64,000 nt of DNA from an uncultured Pelagibacteraceae bacterium (GTDB lineage: Bacteria; Pseudomonadota; Alphaproteobacteria; Pelagibacterales; Pelagibacteraceae). Positions 54,538 through 62,531 of this stretch are shown here, in pieces (position 1 is the stretch's first letter; every line of letters begins with the position of its first letter). Where the stretch lies: assembly GCA_902634935.1 (NCBI GenBank), contig CACPMF010000001.1, positions 52,614 to 116,613 of the forward strand, in the 5' to 3' direction. The notes under the pieces were generated by a model. It was not told the DNA's origin, made no database searches, and saw only the letters and a program-made list of their open reading frames with translations. The position numbers and the translations under genes were made by a program.

Positions 54538-55674
54538 TTACAAAACATGCTCTATAATTTTGGGAATATATTTTTTAAAATTAAAAAATCCTTTGTTACA
54601 ATATTTCCATGCGTTTTGATCAATATTTCTATATAAAAAATGAATTCCTAAATTATTCGAATTTAAAAAATCTAAATTCTCACCTATTGTTGGGTATAAA
54701 CCACAACAATTTTCAATATTTGTTATTTCACTAATGTTAATAATTTCACATTCAATAGATTGATCTTTTAATCTTTTTTCTTGATCCTCAATTAACTGAG
54801 ATTTAAATTTCAATAATTTCTCACTAAGCTTTATAGATCTATTATCATTTTTATTAGAAACTAAGTAAATTTTCTTAAAGTGTTTATTTTTAAAGTCAGT
54901 AATTTCAAACGAGAGATTATTTTCAAAAACCAACAGGTTTTTTTCTTCAAAATTTTGTGGGTTAGTAAAATTTTGTTTTACTACATTATAAGATTTTTCA
55001 GATACTTTTGGAGGAGCATTTTCATTTAATTTAACTTTTTGAAATCTATTGTTAGTAAATTTTTTAATATTCCATTCACTCGCTAAGTAATGTTTACCTT
55101 GAGTTTGAATACCCGCAACCCATCTCCATCCAAGTGTATTTGAAGCAGCATCTCCATCAAAAAGATGTTGCATAAAAAATTCCGCACCTAATTGCCAAGG
55201 TAATTCTAAAGTAAAAATCCAAATGCTAGCAAACCACATTCTTGTGTGATTATGTAAATAATTATTCTCTTTAAGCTCGTTTACCCATTCATTGAAGCAA
55301 TCTATATTTGTTTTTCCATCAATTGCAGACAGATAATCTTGATTATTTTGAAATTCTTTTTTTATCTTATCTAATTCTAGAAGATAGTCTGTCCAAACAT
55401 TAGGTCTTAATTCTAACCAACCTTTCCAATATGTTCGCCATAAAACTTCCTGAATAAATTTTTCATTTTTTGAGAAAGAAAACTTACTTAGTGATTTTTG
55501 TATCACTTCTTTTTCATTAATTATCCCATGAGTTATGTATGGTGATAAACAAGACACATTTAACCTTTTTTCAGGTCCAAAATCAAAATTTCTTAGTCTA
55601 GAATATTCTGCAAGATTATTTTCAACAAAATTATCTAATTGATTTATGGCCTTAGCTCTTGAGGCTTCAAACAT
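54538..55674 (-). CDS. Photolyase/cryptochrome FAD-binding domain protein with C-terminal alpha/beta domain
   Basis: The 378-residue protein begins with the FAD-binding helical domain (about 1-235): SRLRNFDFGPEKRLN, SCLSPYITHGI, VLWRTYWKGWLELRP, LHNHTRMWFASIW and LFDGDAASNTLGWRWVAG are the standard photolyase FAD and DNA-contact motifs. The usual N-terminal antenna domain is missing. After it, residues about 246-378 look like an alpha/beta domain whose start, NLLVFENNLSFE, resembles the photolyase antenna start (LVWFRNDLRLxD). The domain order may be reversed. It lies head-to-tail with psiE after nine bases. Confidence 0.85.
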   Translation of the reverse strand: MFEASRAKAINQLDNFVENNLAEYSRLRNFDFGPEKRLNVSCLSPYITHGIINEKEVIQKSLSKFSFSKNEKFIQEVLWRTYWKGWLELRPNVWTDYLLELDKIKKEFQNNQDYLSAIDGKTNIDCFNEWVNELKENNYLHNHTRMWFASIWIFTLELPWQLGAEFFMQHLFDGDAASNTLGWRWVAGIQTQGKHYLASEWNIKKFTNNRFQKVKLNENAPPKVSEKSYNVVKQNFTNPQNFEEKNLLVFENNLSFEITDFKNKHFKKIYLVSNKNDNRSIKLSEKLLKFKSQLIEDQEKRLKDQSIECEIINISEITNIENCCGLYPTIGENLDFLNSNNLGIHFLYRNIDQNAWKYCNKGFFNFKKYIPKIIEHVL

Positions 55675-55683
55675 TGCTTTTAA

Positions 55684-56064
55684 TTATTTCGATTTTTTTT
55701 TCTTTAGACCTAATTTATCACTGTGTCTTAACCTTAAAACAACAATCGCTCCAGCAATTAACAAAATTGCAACTGCTTCGTAAACGAGTGCAGTAGGATC
55801 CATCTCTTTACCTTGTAAAATAATAAACCGGGCAAGAGCCGTTATCGCAATAAGCAATGGAAGTGTAATACTAATAGACTGTTGGTTCCAAAAAACTCTA
55901 ACCATAGCTAGCACCTCTAAGTAAAGAAACATTAAAAGTAAATCAGCTAATGTTACCAACTGATTGGTGAACATATTTTTAATTTCTATGCCAACAGCAA
56001 TAACAGTGCTTACTAAAATAATACACATTAAGGCAAGTTGTAAGTTTTTTGTAATATTGTCCAT
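55684..56064 (-). CDS. psiE: PsiE-family phosphate-starvation-inducible membrane protein
   Basis: The 126-residue protein has four membrane helices and the PsiE pattern: LADLLLMFLYLEVLAMVRVFW near residue 40 and ITALARFIILQGKEMDP near 75, with a basic C-terminus (LRLRHSDKLGLKKKK). PsiE is induced by phosphate starvation in E. coli; function is unknown. It starts on the last base of the upstream hypothetical gene, so the two may be co-translated. Confidence 0.87.
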   Translation of the reverse strand: MDNITKNLQLALMCIILVSTVIAVGIEIKNMFTNQLVTLADLLLMFLYLEVLAMVRVFWNQQSISITLPLLIAITALARFIILQGKEMDPTALVYEAVAILLIAGAIVVLRLRHSDKLGLKKKKSK

Positions 56065-56522
56065 TATTTACCTTTAGTAAATGGTAACCATTTTTCAAAT
56101 GCTGATTTTAAAGGACCATCATATGGAATTGAATAAGAATTTGGATTCGGACTAGTTAAAACCTCAATACCTTTTGAAAAAATAAAGATAAATACTATTA
56201 CAAAAACAATTACCATGATTTTAAAAGGATCAAAATTTTTTGTTTGAAAGACACTTGCAGACCTTGCTTCTGCTTTATGAAATTGTTTAAAAGTCATATA
56301 GACGGCAAATATTAATCCTACATGAGCTAAAAAAAGACCAGCCCACCCAAATGCAAAAGTTGTATATGAAAAAACATATAAACTAAAAACTGTAGTCCAA
56401 ATAAAACTTAAAACTAATAAAATTTGTAGTCTAACTGTTTTAGGAAGTGCACGTAAGTCATTTTTACTATCATCAAATAAAATATTTGCAGCATCTCTCA
56501 TCCAATTTTTAATTGATTCCAT
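56064..56522 (-). CDS. Membrane protein of unknown function
   Basis: The 152-residue protein has three hydrophobic segments (about 33-53, 57-80 and 99-118), a basic-acidic N-terminus with DAANILFDDSKNDLRALPK, and ends in a short, polar periplasmic tail. It overlaps psiE by one base. I do not recognise a family; the adjacency to psiE suggests related membrane function. Confidence 0.65.
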   Translation of the reverse strand: MESIKNWMRDAANILFDDSKNDLRALPKTVRLQILLVLSFIWTTVFSLYVFSYTTFAFGWAGLFLAHVGLIFAVYMTFKQFHKAEARSASVFQTKNFDPFKIMVIVFVIVFIFIFSKGIEVLTSPNPNSYSIPYDGPLKSAFEKWLPFTKGK

Positions 56523-56582
56523 ATATTGAAGATATAATTTTTTAAAATTTAAACAAATGCTAATTTGCCCTAAACTTTACTG

Positions 56583-57766
56583 TTAACGAAGCTTTTTTTT
56601 ATGAAAATTGATAAATCTTTCAACGTTAGATTTATTAAATGACTTGTTCTCTTCAAACGAAACTTTCTTCATTGAGTAAGCACTGCTATTAGTAACTCTT
56701 GATTGAATTGTAATATTCCCTTTATATAATTTAAGCTTGACTGCGCCGTTAACTTTACTTTTTTTTAAATCAACAATTTTCTGAAGTTTAAATCTTTCGT
56801 TTGAATACCAGTAACCATTATAAATCAATTCTGCATATCTAGACATAATTCGATCTTTCTTATGCATGGTTACTTTATCTAAAGTAACAGACTCAATTGC
56901 TCTATGTGCATTAATTAAAAGAGTGCCACCAGGTGTTTCGTATACACCTCTAGATTTGATGCCTAAAAATCTATTCTCAACTAAGTCAACCCTTCCAATT
57001 CCATTATTACCAGCGAGATTATTAAGTTTTGACAGTAATTTAGCGGGTGACATTTTTTTTCCATTAATTCCAAAAGGATCACCATTTTTAAAATTTATAG
57101 TAACATAAGTTGGTCTATTTGGTGCTTTTTCAGGTGAAACAGTTCTTTGAAAAATAAATTCTGGAGCTGAATTTCTAGGGTTCTCCAAGACCTTTCCCTC
57201 TGTCGAGGTATGAAATAAATTATCATCCACAGAAAAAGGTGGTTCTCCTTTTTATCATTTGGAATTGGAATATTATATTTTTTTGCGTAATTAATTAAGT
57301 CAGTTCTTGATTTTAATTTCCATATTCTCCATGGAGCAATAATTTTTATATTTGAACCAAAATAATGATAACCTAATTCAAATCTTATTTGATCGTTGCC
57401 TTTTCCTGTCGATCCATGCGAAACAGCATAGGCTTTAAATTTCTTAGCAACTCTTATTTGGTCTTTAGCAATTAAGGGGCGTGCAATTGATGTACCAAGT
57501 AAATAGACACCTTCATAAATTGCATGTCCCCTAATCATTGGGTAAATGTATTCTTTTACAAAAATATCTTTTAGATCGTTTATAATTATTTTTTTTACAC
57601 CAAGTTTTTTTGCATTTTTAATAATTTTATTTTTATTTATCTCTTGTCCAATATCGGCAGTGTAGCATATTACTTCTGCATCATAATTCTCTTGAAGCCA
57701 CTTTAAAATTATAGAAGTATCTAACCCTCCAGAATAGGCTAGCACTATTCTTTTTTTTGACTTCAT
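56583..57766 (-). pseudogene. argG: Argininosuccinate synthase with a single-base frameshift
   Basis: Reading from ATG 57766, the first frame gives KKRIVLAYSGGLDTSI, the pyrophosphate loop, then RGHAIYEGVYLLGTSIARP and SHGSTGKGNDQIRFELGY, up to PIPNDKK near residue 170. At a T5 run (57249-57253; A5 on the coding strand) the frame shifts, and a second frame gives VDDNLFHTSTEGKVLENP through the end at 56583. Restoring one A gives DKKGEPPFSVDDN and a normal enzyme of about 394 residues. The rest of both parts is fully conserved. ArgG joins citrulline and aspartate in arginine synthesis. The cause may be sequencing error, a recent mutation or slippage. Confidence 0.85.
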
Positions 57767-57770
57767 GATT

Positions 57771-58271
57771 TTATGTGCAATTTTTTTTTGCTGAATTGTA
57801 TGCTTTGGTAAAACCCATCAACGAATAATGATCAATTGTTTGAGATCCTGATTTATTGTATGCAGTAACCATAATTCTTGATGCTTTTTTCATTCTTTTT
57901 ATAATTCTTTTCTCAATTTTATTGCTTGAAATCCAAGCAAAGTCTTCTTGTGCAATGTCAAATTTATATTTAGATTTTCCAGATGATGCTATGATTGAAT
58001 TTTGGCTATTATATTCGTAACCTGATGTAGTGCTCACCTCGTCTGAAATTTTATCAGTTGGCCTAAATGTAACAAATAATCTTGCCTCTCTATCTCCCTT
58101 TTTTGGAGATTGTAAAACAGGTTTTGATTGAGCAAAACAAATTTTTCCACTTGTGTCTAATACTTGAATTACTTCCCAGTCTTTAAACTTTCCAATTTTT
58201 TTAACTTCTTCAGCAAAACCTGATGAAAATGTAAAAAATAAAATAATAATTGAGTATCTAATTATGGACAT
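57771..58271 (-). CDS. Invasion-associated locus B (IalB) family secreted protein
   Basis: The 166-residue protein has a signal peptide (SIIRYSIIILFFTFSSGFA) and the IalB pattern: FKDWEVIQVLDTSGKICFAQS near residue 28 (a Cys early), RLFVTFRP near 64, and a late HYSLMGFTKAYNSAKKNCT with a second Cys that can pair with the first. Alphaproteobacterial IalB proteins are periplasmic; the natural role is not clear. It starts at ATG 58271, overlapping the aldo/keto reductase end by 10 bases, and argG follows after four bases. Confidence 0.87.
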   Translation of the reverse strand: MSIIRYSIIILFFTFSSGFAEEVKKIGKFKDWEVIQVLDTSGKICFAQSKPVLQSPKKGDREARLFVTFRPTDKISDEVSTTSGYEYNSQNSIIASSGKSKYKFDIAQEDFAWISSNKIEKRIIKRMKKASRIMVTAYNKSGSQTIDHYSLMGFTKAYNSAKKNCT

Positions 58272-59296
58272 GGATTTGGAAAAATTTTTTGAACATTATT
58301 TATATCGTTTATTACTTCTTGATCTAATTTGACTTTTACACTTTCTATATTAGTTTTCAACTGATCCATGGTTGTTGCGCCTATGATCACGCTTGTCATA
58401 AATTCTTGTTCTTCACAAAATTTAATAGACATTTGACTCATATCTAGACCATATTTTTCACTTATTTTGAAATATTCCTCTACTGCTTTTTCAGTATTGG
58501 GCTTTCTATATCTGGTCCAAAAATCATAATCTCTTTCCATTCTCGAGCCCTTTGGCAATTCTCCATTCCTATATTTGCCTGACAAATATCCACTTGCCAA
58601 AGGTGAATAGGAGAGACATCCTATCTGTTCTCTTATAGACACCTCTGCAAGTCCGACTTCATAAGATCTATTCAGCAAACTATAGGGATTTTGAATAGAC
58701 ATCATTCTTGGTAAATTTTTATCTTTAGAAAGTTTAATATAATTCATCACTCCCCAAGGAGTTTCATTTGATAGCCCTACATATCTAATTTTACCCTTAT
58801 CAACATATTTTTTTAACCCATTAAGAACGTCTTCGAATTGATTCCATTCATTTTCTTTATGCTCATAACCCAATCTTCCAAAGTTATTGACATTTCTTTC
58901 TGGCCAATGAAGTTGATACAAGTCTACATAGTCAGTGTTCAATCTTTTAAGACTATCATTAAGCGCATTTTCTAAATTTTTACCTACAAAACTATTTTCA
59001 CCTTTTCTCAAGTAATCCCTAGATGGTCCAGCAACTTTTGTTGCTAAAATAATATCTTCTCTTTTTTTGTTTTTTTTTAACCAATTGCCTATGATTTTTT
59101 CAGTATGACCGTAAGTTTCCTTTTTTGGAGGAACTGCATAAAGTTCAGCTGTGTCCCAAAAGTTTACACCCTCATTTAATGCAAAATCCATCTGTTCAAA
59201 TGCTTCTGCTTCAGTATTTTGTTCTCCCCAGGTCATTGTACCGAGACAAATTGTGCTTACTTTAAGGTCTGTATTTCCTAATTTTTTGTAATTCAT
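58262..59296 (-). CDS. Aldo/keto reductase
   Basis: The 344-residue TIM-barrel protein has KLGNTDLKVSTICLGTMTWGEQ, NFWDTAELYAVPPK with the catalytic Asp and Tyr near 50-55, the Lys in ILATKVAGP, and YQLHWPERN with the catalytic His. It resembles Tas-type (YajO/Tas) reductases, with which it shares the PPKKETYGHTEK segment. It reduces a carbonyl with NADPH; the substrate is unknown. It is divergent from the BI-1 gene. Confidence 0.92.
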   Translation of the reverse strand: MNYKKLGNTDLKVSTICLGTMTWGEQNTEAEAFEQMDFALNEGVNFWDTAELYAVPPKKETYGHTEKIIGNWLKKNKKREDIILATKVAGPSRDYLRKGENSFVGKNLENALNDSLKRLNTDYVDLYQLHWPERNVNNFGRLGYEHKENEWNQFEDVLNGLKKYVDKGKIRYVGLSNETPWGVMNYIKLSKDKNLPRMMSIQNPYSLLNRSYEVGLAEVSIREQIGCLSYSPLASGYLSGKYRNGELPKGSRMERDYDFWTRYRKPNTEKAVEEYFKISEKYGLDMSQMSIKFCEEQEFMTSVIIGATTMDQLKTNIESVKVKLDQEVINDINNVQKIFPNPCP

Positions 59297-59330
59297 TCTT
59301 TAAAGTTATTTTTACTTATATTTTGGTGGC

Positions 59331-59359
59331 TTGAAAATATAGAAATATGATATTATATA
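59331..59359 (+). promoter_or_regulatory. Predicted promoter of the BI-1 family gene
   Basis: TTGAAA at 59331-59336 is followed after 17 bases by TATATA at 59354-59359, four of six bases matching TATAAT. The ATG at 59366 is six bases after the -10 element, so the message would begin near the start codon. The same -35 could also be read as CTTGAA of a heat-shock promoter. Confidence 0.3.
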
Positions 59360-59365
59360 AATTCC

Positions 59366-60124
59366 ATGGAATTCAATAAAGAAAATATTTTAAATAAATC
59401 TACAACTGCAAAACAGGCAGTTGTAATGGATGAAGGTTTAAGAGCCTATATGTTAAAAGTATATAACTATATGGCTACAGGAGTTTTATTAACTGGAATT
59501 ATAGCACTATTATCTTTTAAAATGTCGGTTGTTACAGATGCTAATGGTTCTATTGTTGCATTAACTGAATTTGGTAATGCTATATATTTGTCAGGATTAA
59601 AGTGGATAGTAATGCTCGCACCTCTTGCAATAGTTTTTTACATGAGTTTTGGAATAAACAAAATGAGTTCATCAAAAGCTCAAACTACCTTTTGGATATT
59701 CGCAGCTTTAATGGGTCTTTCTTTGTCCTCAATACTTTTAGTTTACACAGGTTTAAGTGTTACTAGAGTATTTTTCATATCTTCAGCAACTTTTGGTGCA
59801 ATGAGTATTTATGGTTACACAACAAAAAGAGATCTAACTAAATTTGGATCTTTTTTGATGATGGGTTTAATTGGAATTATTATTGCTTCACTAGTTAATA
59901 TTTTTCTTAAATCTTCTATGATGTATTTTGCAATTTCTATAATTGGAGTTTTAATTTTCGTGGGCTTAACTGCTTATGATACTCAAAAAATCAAGAATAT
60001 GTATGTTGCTTCAGACTCTGGAGAATTAATGGGCAAAAAAGCAGTTATGGGTGCTTTAACTTTGTATTTAGATTTCATTAATTTATTTATAATGTTGCTA
60101 AGACTTTTTGGTCAGAGAAGATAG
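59366..60124 (+). CDS. Bax inhibitor-1 (BI-1/YccA) family membrane protein
   Basis: The 252-residue protein has seven membrane helices and the family marks: LRAYMLKVYNYMATGVLLTG near residue 26, ISSATFGAMSIYGYTTKRDL near 131, and FVGLTAYDTQKIKNMY near 198, where the Asp is part of the pH-sensing di-aspartyl motif. It ends in FINLFIMLLRLFGQRR. BI-1 homologues such as YccA modulate FtsH activity or leak Ca2+. Its stop meets the DUF2794 stop with no gap. Confidence 0.93.
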   Translation: MEFNKENILNKSTTAKQAVVMDEGLRAYMLKVYNYMATGVLLTGIIALLSFKMSVVTDANGSIVALTEFGNAIYLSGLKWIVMLAPLAIVFYMSFGINKMSSSKAQTTFWIFAALMGLSLSSILLVYTGLSVTRVFFISSATFGAMSIYGYTTKRDLTKFGSFLMMGLIGIIIASLVNIFLKSSMMYFAISIIGVLIFVGLTAYDTQKIKNMYVASDSGELMGKKAVMGALTLYLDFINLFIMLLRLFGQRR

Positions 60125-60469
60125 TTAATTTTTTAGTTTTTTCCAATTAGTACTCTTTAATAGATTTTCAAGATCAAAAGAATTTTTTAAGATCTTACCA
60201 TTTGTATCAGTGATCAAATATCTTAAGTTTTTGTTTGATGGTTTAAAGTTTTTACAAATTTTATAAATGGCATTTTCAGCAGCATTTTTAAAAACACTAA
60301 AACTTACTTGTTTGCTAGAAATAGAAAGCCCGTAGTCTCTCCAAGATCCTTCAGATACCATTTTAGCATAGAGATCCAAAATAATCTTCAACTCATTCTT
60401 TTCAAAAAAATACTTTATTTCTTCATCTTTTTTTAAGTTATTTACAACAAGTTTTAAGTTTCTATTCAT
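60125..60469 (-). CDS. DUF2794 family protein
   Basis: The 114-residue protein has FEKNELKIILDLYAKMVSEGSWRDYGLSI, then VSFSVFKNAAENAIYKICKNF, the pattern of DUF2794. This family is limited to alphaproteobacteria and lies next to the septation gene ispZ/yciB, as here. Function is unknown. Its start overlaps the ispZ stop by eight bases. Confidence 0.87.
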   Translation of the reverse strand: MNRNLKLVVNNLKKDEEIKYFFEKNELKIILDLYAKMVSEGSWRDYGLSISSKQVSFSVFKNAAENAIYKICKNFKPSNKNLRYLITDTNGKILKNSFDLENLLKSTNWKKLKN

Positions 60470-61013
60470 TTAGTTTGTACTTGTTAATAAGACCAATTTG
60501 AAAGGCAGTAAAAATAAATGTGATTGGAAGCATTCCCCAAACTTTGAAGTTAACCCAAAACTCCTCTGTTTGCGTTCGCCAAATTACTTCATTTAATAAT
60601 GCAAGACCAAAAAAGAAATACATCCATCTATTATTTAAGATTTTCCAGCCTTCATCACTTAATGGTAAAGATTTTCCTAAAATTTTTTTTAAAACAGGCT
60701 CATCTGTAAAATATTTTCCGAAAAATAAAGCTAAAGCGAATAAAATATTAATTATTGTGGGCTTCATGTAGATGAAAACTGGATTATCAAAATATATTGT
60801 TAAACCTCCAAATAATGTAATTAACACTCCACTTATCAGTGGAACCATTGGAATTTTTTTCTCTAGTATCCAAACTATAAGAACTGCAATTATAGTTGCA
60901 ACTATGAGTGGAGGTATAGCTATTTTTAAATTTTTATCGTTATTATAGTAAAAGAAAAAAAAAATTACTAAAGGTCCAATATCTGTAATAAATTTAAGGA
61001 AAGATTTATTCAC
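60462..61013 (-). CDS. yciB: Inner-membrane-spanning protein YciB (septation protein A / IspZ)
   Basis: The 183-residue protein has five membrane helices. Family signs are FITDIGPLVIFFFFYY near residue 8, KKIPMVPLISGVLITLFGGLTIYFDNPVFIYMKPTI, and LNNRWMYFFFGLALLNEVIWRTQTEEFWVNFKVWG. It takes part in septation and envelope maintenance. It overlaps the DUF2794 gene and is divergent from hspQ. Confidence 0.94.
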   Translation of the reverse strand: MNKSFLKFITDIGPLVIFFFFYYNNDKNLKIAIPPLIVATIIAVLIVWILEKKIPMVPLISGVLITLFGGLTIYFDNPVFIYMKPTIINILFALALFFGKYFTDEPVLKKILGKSLPLSDEGWKILNNRWMYFFFGLALLNEVIWRTQTEEFWVNFKVWGMLPITFIFTAFQIGLINKYKLNE

Positions 61014-61055
61014 TGCTACATATTATCAGATTAATAAAACAATCATATTTTTTTT

Positions 61056-61083
61056 ATTGATTTTTTTTTTCAAATATCCATAT
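61056..61083 (+). promoter_or_regulatory. Predicted heat-shock (sigma-32-type) promoter of hspQ
   Basis: ATTGAT (61056-61061), with the TTGA core of CTTGAA, is followed after 15 bases by TCCATAT (61077-61083), which fits CCCATNT. The spacing is identical to that of the hslV promoter. The GTG start is seven bases after the -10 element, again the same distance. The -10 lies in a perfect inverted repeat CAAATAT-CC-ATATTTG (61071-61086). Confidence 0.5.
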
Positions 61084-61090
61084 TTGTTTA

Positions 61091-61411
61091 GTGAGCATTC
61101 AAAAAGCTAAATTTTCAATAGGTGATGTAGTAAAGCATAAGCATTTCGAATTTAGAGGTGTGATTTATGATGTGGATTTTGAATTTAATAATTCAGAAGA
61201 ATGGTACCAATCAATACCCAAAAACGTTAGACCTAGAAAAGACCAGCCTTTTTATCACCTACTCGCTGAAAATGATGAAATAACGTATGAAGCATACGTG
61301 TCGGAACAAAATCTTTTAACGGATGACTCGGAAGAACCCATTAAACATCCATTGATAAATGAGATTTTTTCGGGGAAAAAAGGCTCAAGTTATTTTAAAC
61401 CTTCAAATTAA
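61091..61411 (+). CDS. hspQ: Heat shock protein HspQ
   Basis: The 106-residue protein starts at GTG 61091 and contains KFSIGDVVKHKHFEFRGVIYDVDFEF, WYQSIPKNVRPRKDQPFYHLLAEN, and YEAYVSEQNLL, the HspQ/YccV signature. HspQ binds hemimethylated DNA in vitro and acts as an adaptor and specificity enhancer of Lon. No Shine-Dalgarno is visible; a heat-shock promoter immediately upstream fits its role. It precedes the ccm operon by 170 bases. Confidence 0.95.
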   Translation: MSIQKAKFSIGDVVKHKHFEFRGVIYDVDFEFNNSEEWYQSIPKNVRPRKDQPFYHLLAENDEITYEAYVSEQNLLTDDSEEPIKHPLINEIFSGKKGSSYFKPSN

Positions 61412-61481
61412 TCGAAAGCCTACTTTTTAACACATTTTATACAAACAGAAGTCATAACTTATAAATATTATTAACTTATAT

Positions 61482-61536
61482 CTGGCTGAGAATGCTTATT
61501 AATTCCATTTTTATCTCCCTCAGTATTCTCGGTCAG
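61482..61536 (+). promoter_or_regulatory. Structured RNA element candidate in the hspQ-ccmC gap
   Basis: CTGGCTGAGAAT (61482-61493) can pair with ATTCTCGGTCAG (61525-61536) as a 12-bp stem with two G-U pairs, around a 31-base loop. An alternative, mutually exclusive pairing is CTGAG (61486-61490) with CTCAG (61519-61523). There is no U-tract behind the stem, so it is not a standard terminator. It lies 45 bases ahead of ccmC and could regulate the operon. It does not match any riboswitch I recognise. Confidence 0.45.
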
Positions 61537-61581
61537 ACGATTTATCAAAATTTATATCGATTATTTATGTTATAAATAATC

Positions 61582-62289
61582 ATGTTAAATTATTTTAATC
61601 CTAGTAACACTTTAAAGGTTATTAATAAGATTCAGAAATTTATTTTTGCGTTATTTATTGCAGTTTTAATTCTTGGATTGTTTGAAGCTTTGGTACTTTC
61701 TCCTGAGGATTATAAACAAAGTGACTCTGTAAGGATAATGTATGTACATGTTCCTGCAGCTTGGATTTCACTTAGCATATTTTCTGTTATATCAATTTTA
61801 TCATTTGGAATTTTAATTTTTAAAAATAAAAATTTTATTTTAATTTCTAAAAGTTTAGCACCATCTGGCTTTGTATTTAATATTATTGCATTGGTTACAG
61901 GCTCAATCTGGGGAAAACCCACATGGGGTACCTGGTGGGCTTGGGATGCTAGAATTACATCAATGTTACTTCTCGCAGTATTTTACTTGATGTTCATGCT
62001 GAGTTGGAAAATTTTTGAGGATGAAAAGAAATCAATTAAACTTAGTTCATACATTGCAATTTTTGGATTAATAAATGTTCCAATAATTAAATTTTCTGTC
62101 GACTGGTGGTCAACTTTACATCAACCGTCTTCAGTAAATGTATTTAAGGAAACCACTATTCACTCAACTATGCTCATGCCATTAGGTATAATGACTGCGG
62201 CATTTGCACTTTTCTCAATTTTAATATTTTTAATGAAATATCATACAGAACTGCTAAAGATTAAAAATAAAGGATTAGATAGATTATGA
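61582..62289 (+). CDS. ccmC: Heme exporter/maturation protein CcmC
   Basis: The 235-residue protein has six membrane segments and the WWD (tryptophan-rich) motif WGTWWAWDARITSMLLL near residue 114, with heme-binding His in YVHVPAAW and STLHQPSS. It loads heme onto CcmE at the periplasmic side. It is the first gene of a ccmC-ccmD-ccmE-ccmF operon in the window; ccmA and ccmB are not here. The overlap with ccmD is four bases. Confidence 0.96.
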   Translation: MLNYFNPSNTLKVINKIQKFIFALFIAVLILGLFEALVLSPEDYKQSDSVRIMYVHVPAAWISLSIFSVISILSFGILIFKNKNFILISKSLAPSGFVFNIIALVTGSIWGKPTWGTWWAWDARITSMLLLAVFYLMFMLSWKIFEDEKKSIKLSSYIAIFGLINVPIIKFSVDWWSTLHQPSSVNVFKETTIHSTMLMPLGIMTAAFALFSILIFLMKYHTELLKIKNKGLDRL

Positions 62290-62519
62290 TTAGTGAAATT
62301 TTAAACATGAACGGATACGGTTTATATGTTTGGTCATCTTTCGTGTTTACTTTGTTAAGTTTTGGTACTTTATATTTTGTAACTAAAATTCAGCTAAATA
62401 AAGAGTTAAGGAACTTTCAGACTAAATTTAAAAATTTAGATATTGAAAAAGCTGAAATTGCAAAAAAGCAAGAAATTTACAGAGGAATTTTATCAAGTAC
62501 TTCAACATCTAAAATTTAA
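62286..62519 (+). CDS. ccmD: Cytochrome c maturation protein CcmD
   Basis: The 77-residue protein has one membrane helix (about 12-32) in GYGLYVWSSFVFTLLSFGTLYFV and a charged cytoplasmic C-terminus. It stabilises the CcmABC-CcmE complex. It is coupled to ccmC by ATGA and followed by ccmE 12 bases later. Size and location make the call safe even though the sequence is weakly conserved. Confidence 0.9.
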   Translation: MISEILNMNGYGLYVWSSFVFTLLSFGTLYFVTKIQLNKELRNFQTKFKNLDIEKAEIAKKQEIYRGILSSTSTSKI

Positions 62520-62531
62520 CTTTAGATTTTC

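Noticed and set aside
61486..61491. CTGAGA resembling a conserved TPP riboswitch segment
   Set aside because: The other conserved TPP elements, such as ACCTGA and the P3/P4 framework, are absent, and ccm genes are not thiamin genes.
61412..61581. Possible 4.5S RNA, tmRNA or SAM-type riboswitch in the gap before ccmC
   Set aside because: No GGAAG-type SRP tetraloop, no tRNA-like domain or tag reading frame, and no match to SAM-binding cores could be seen.
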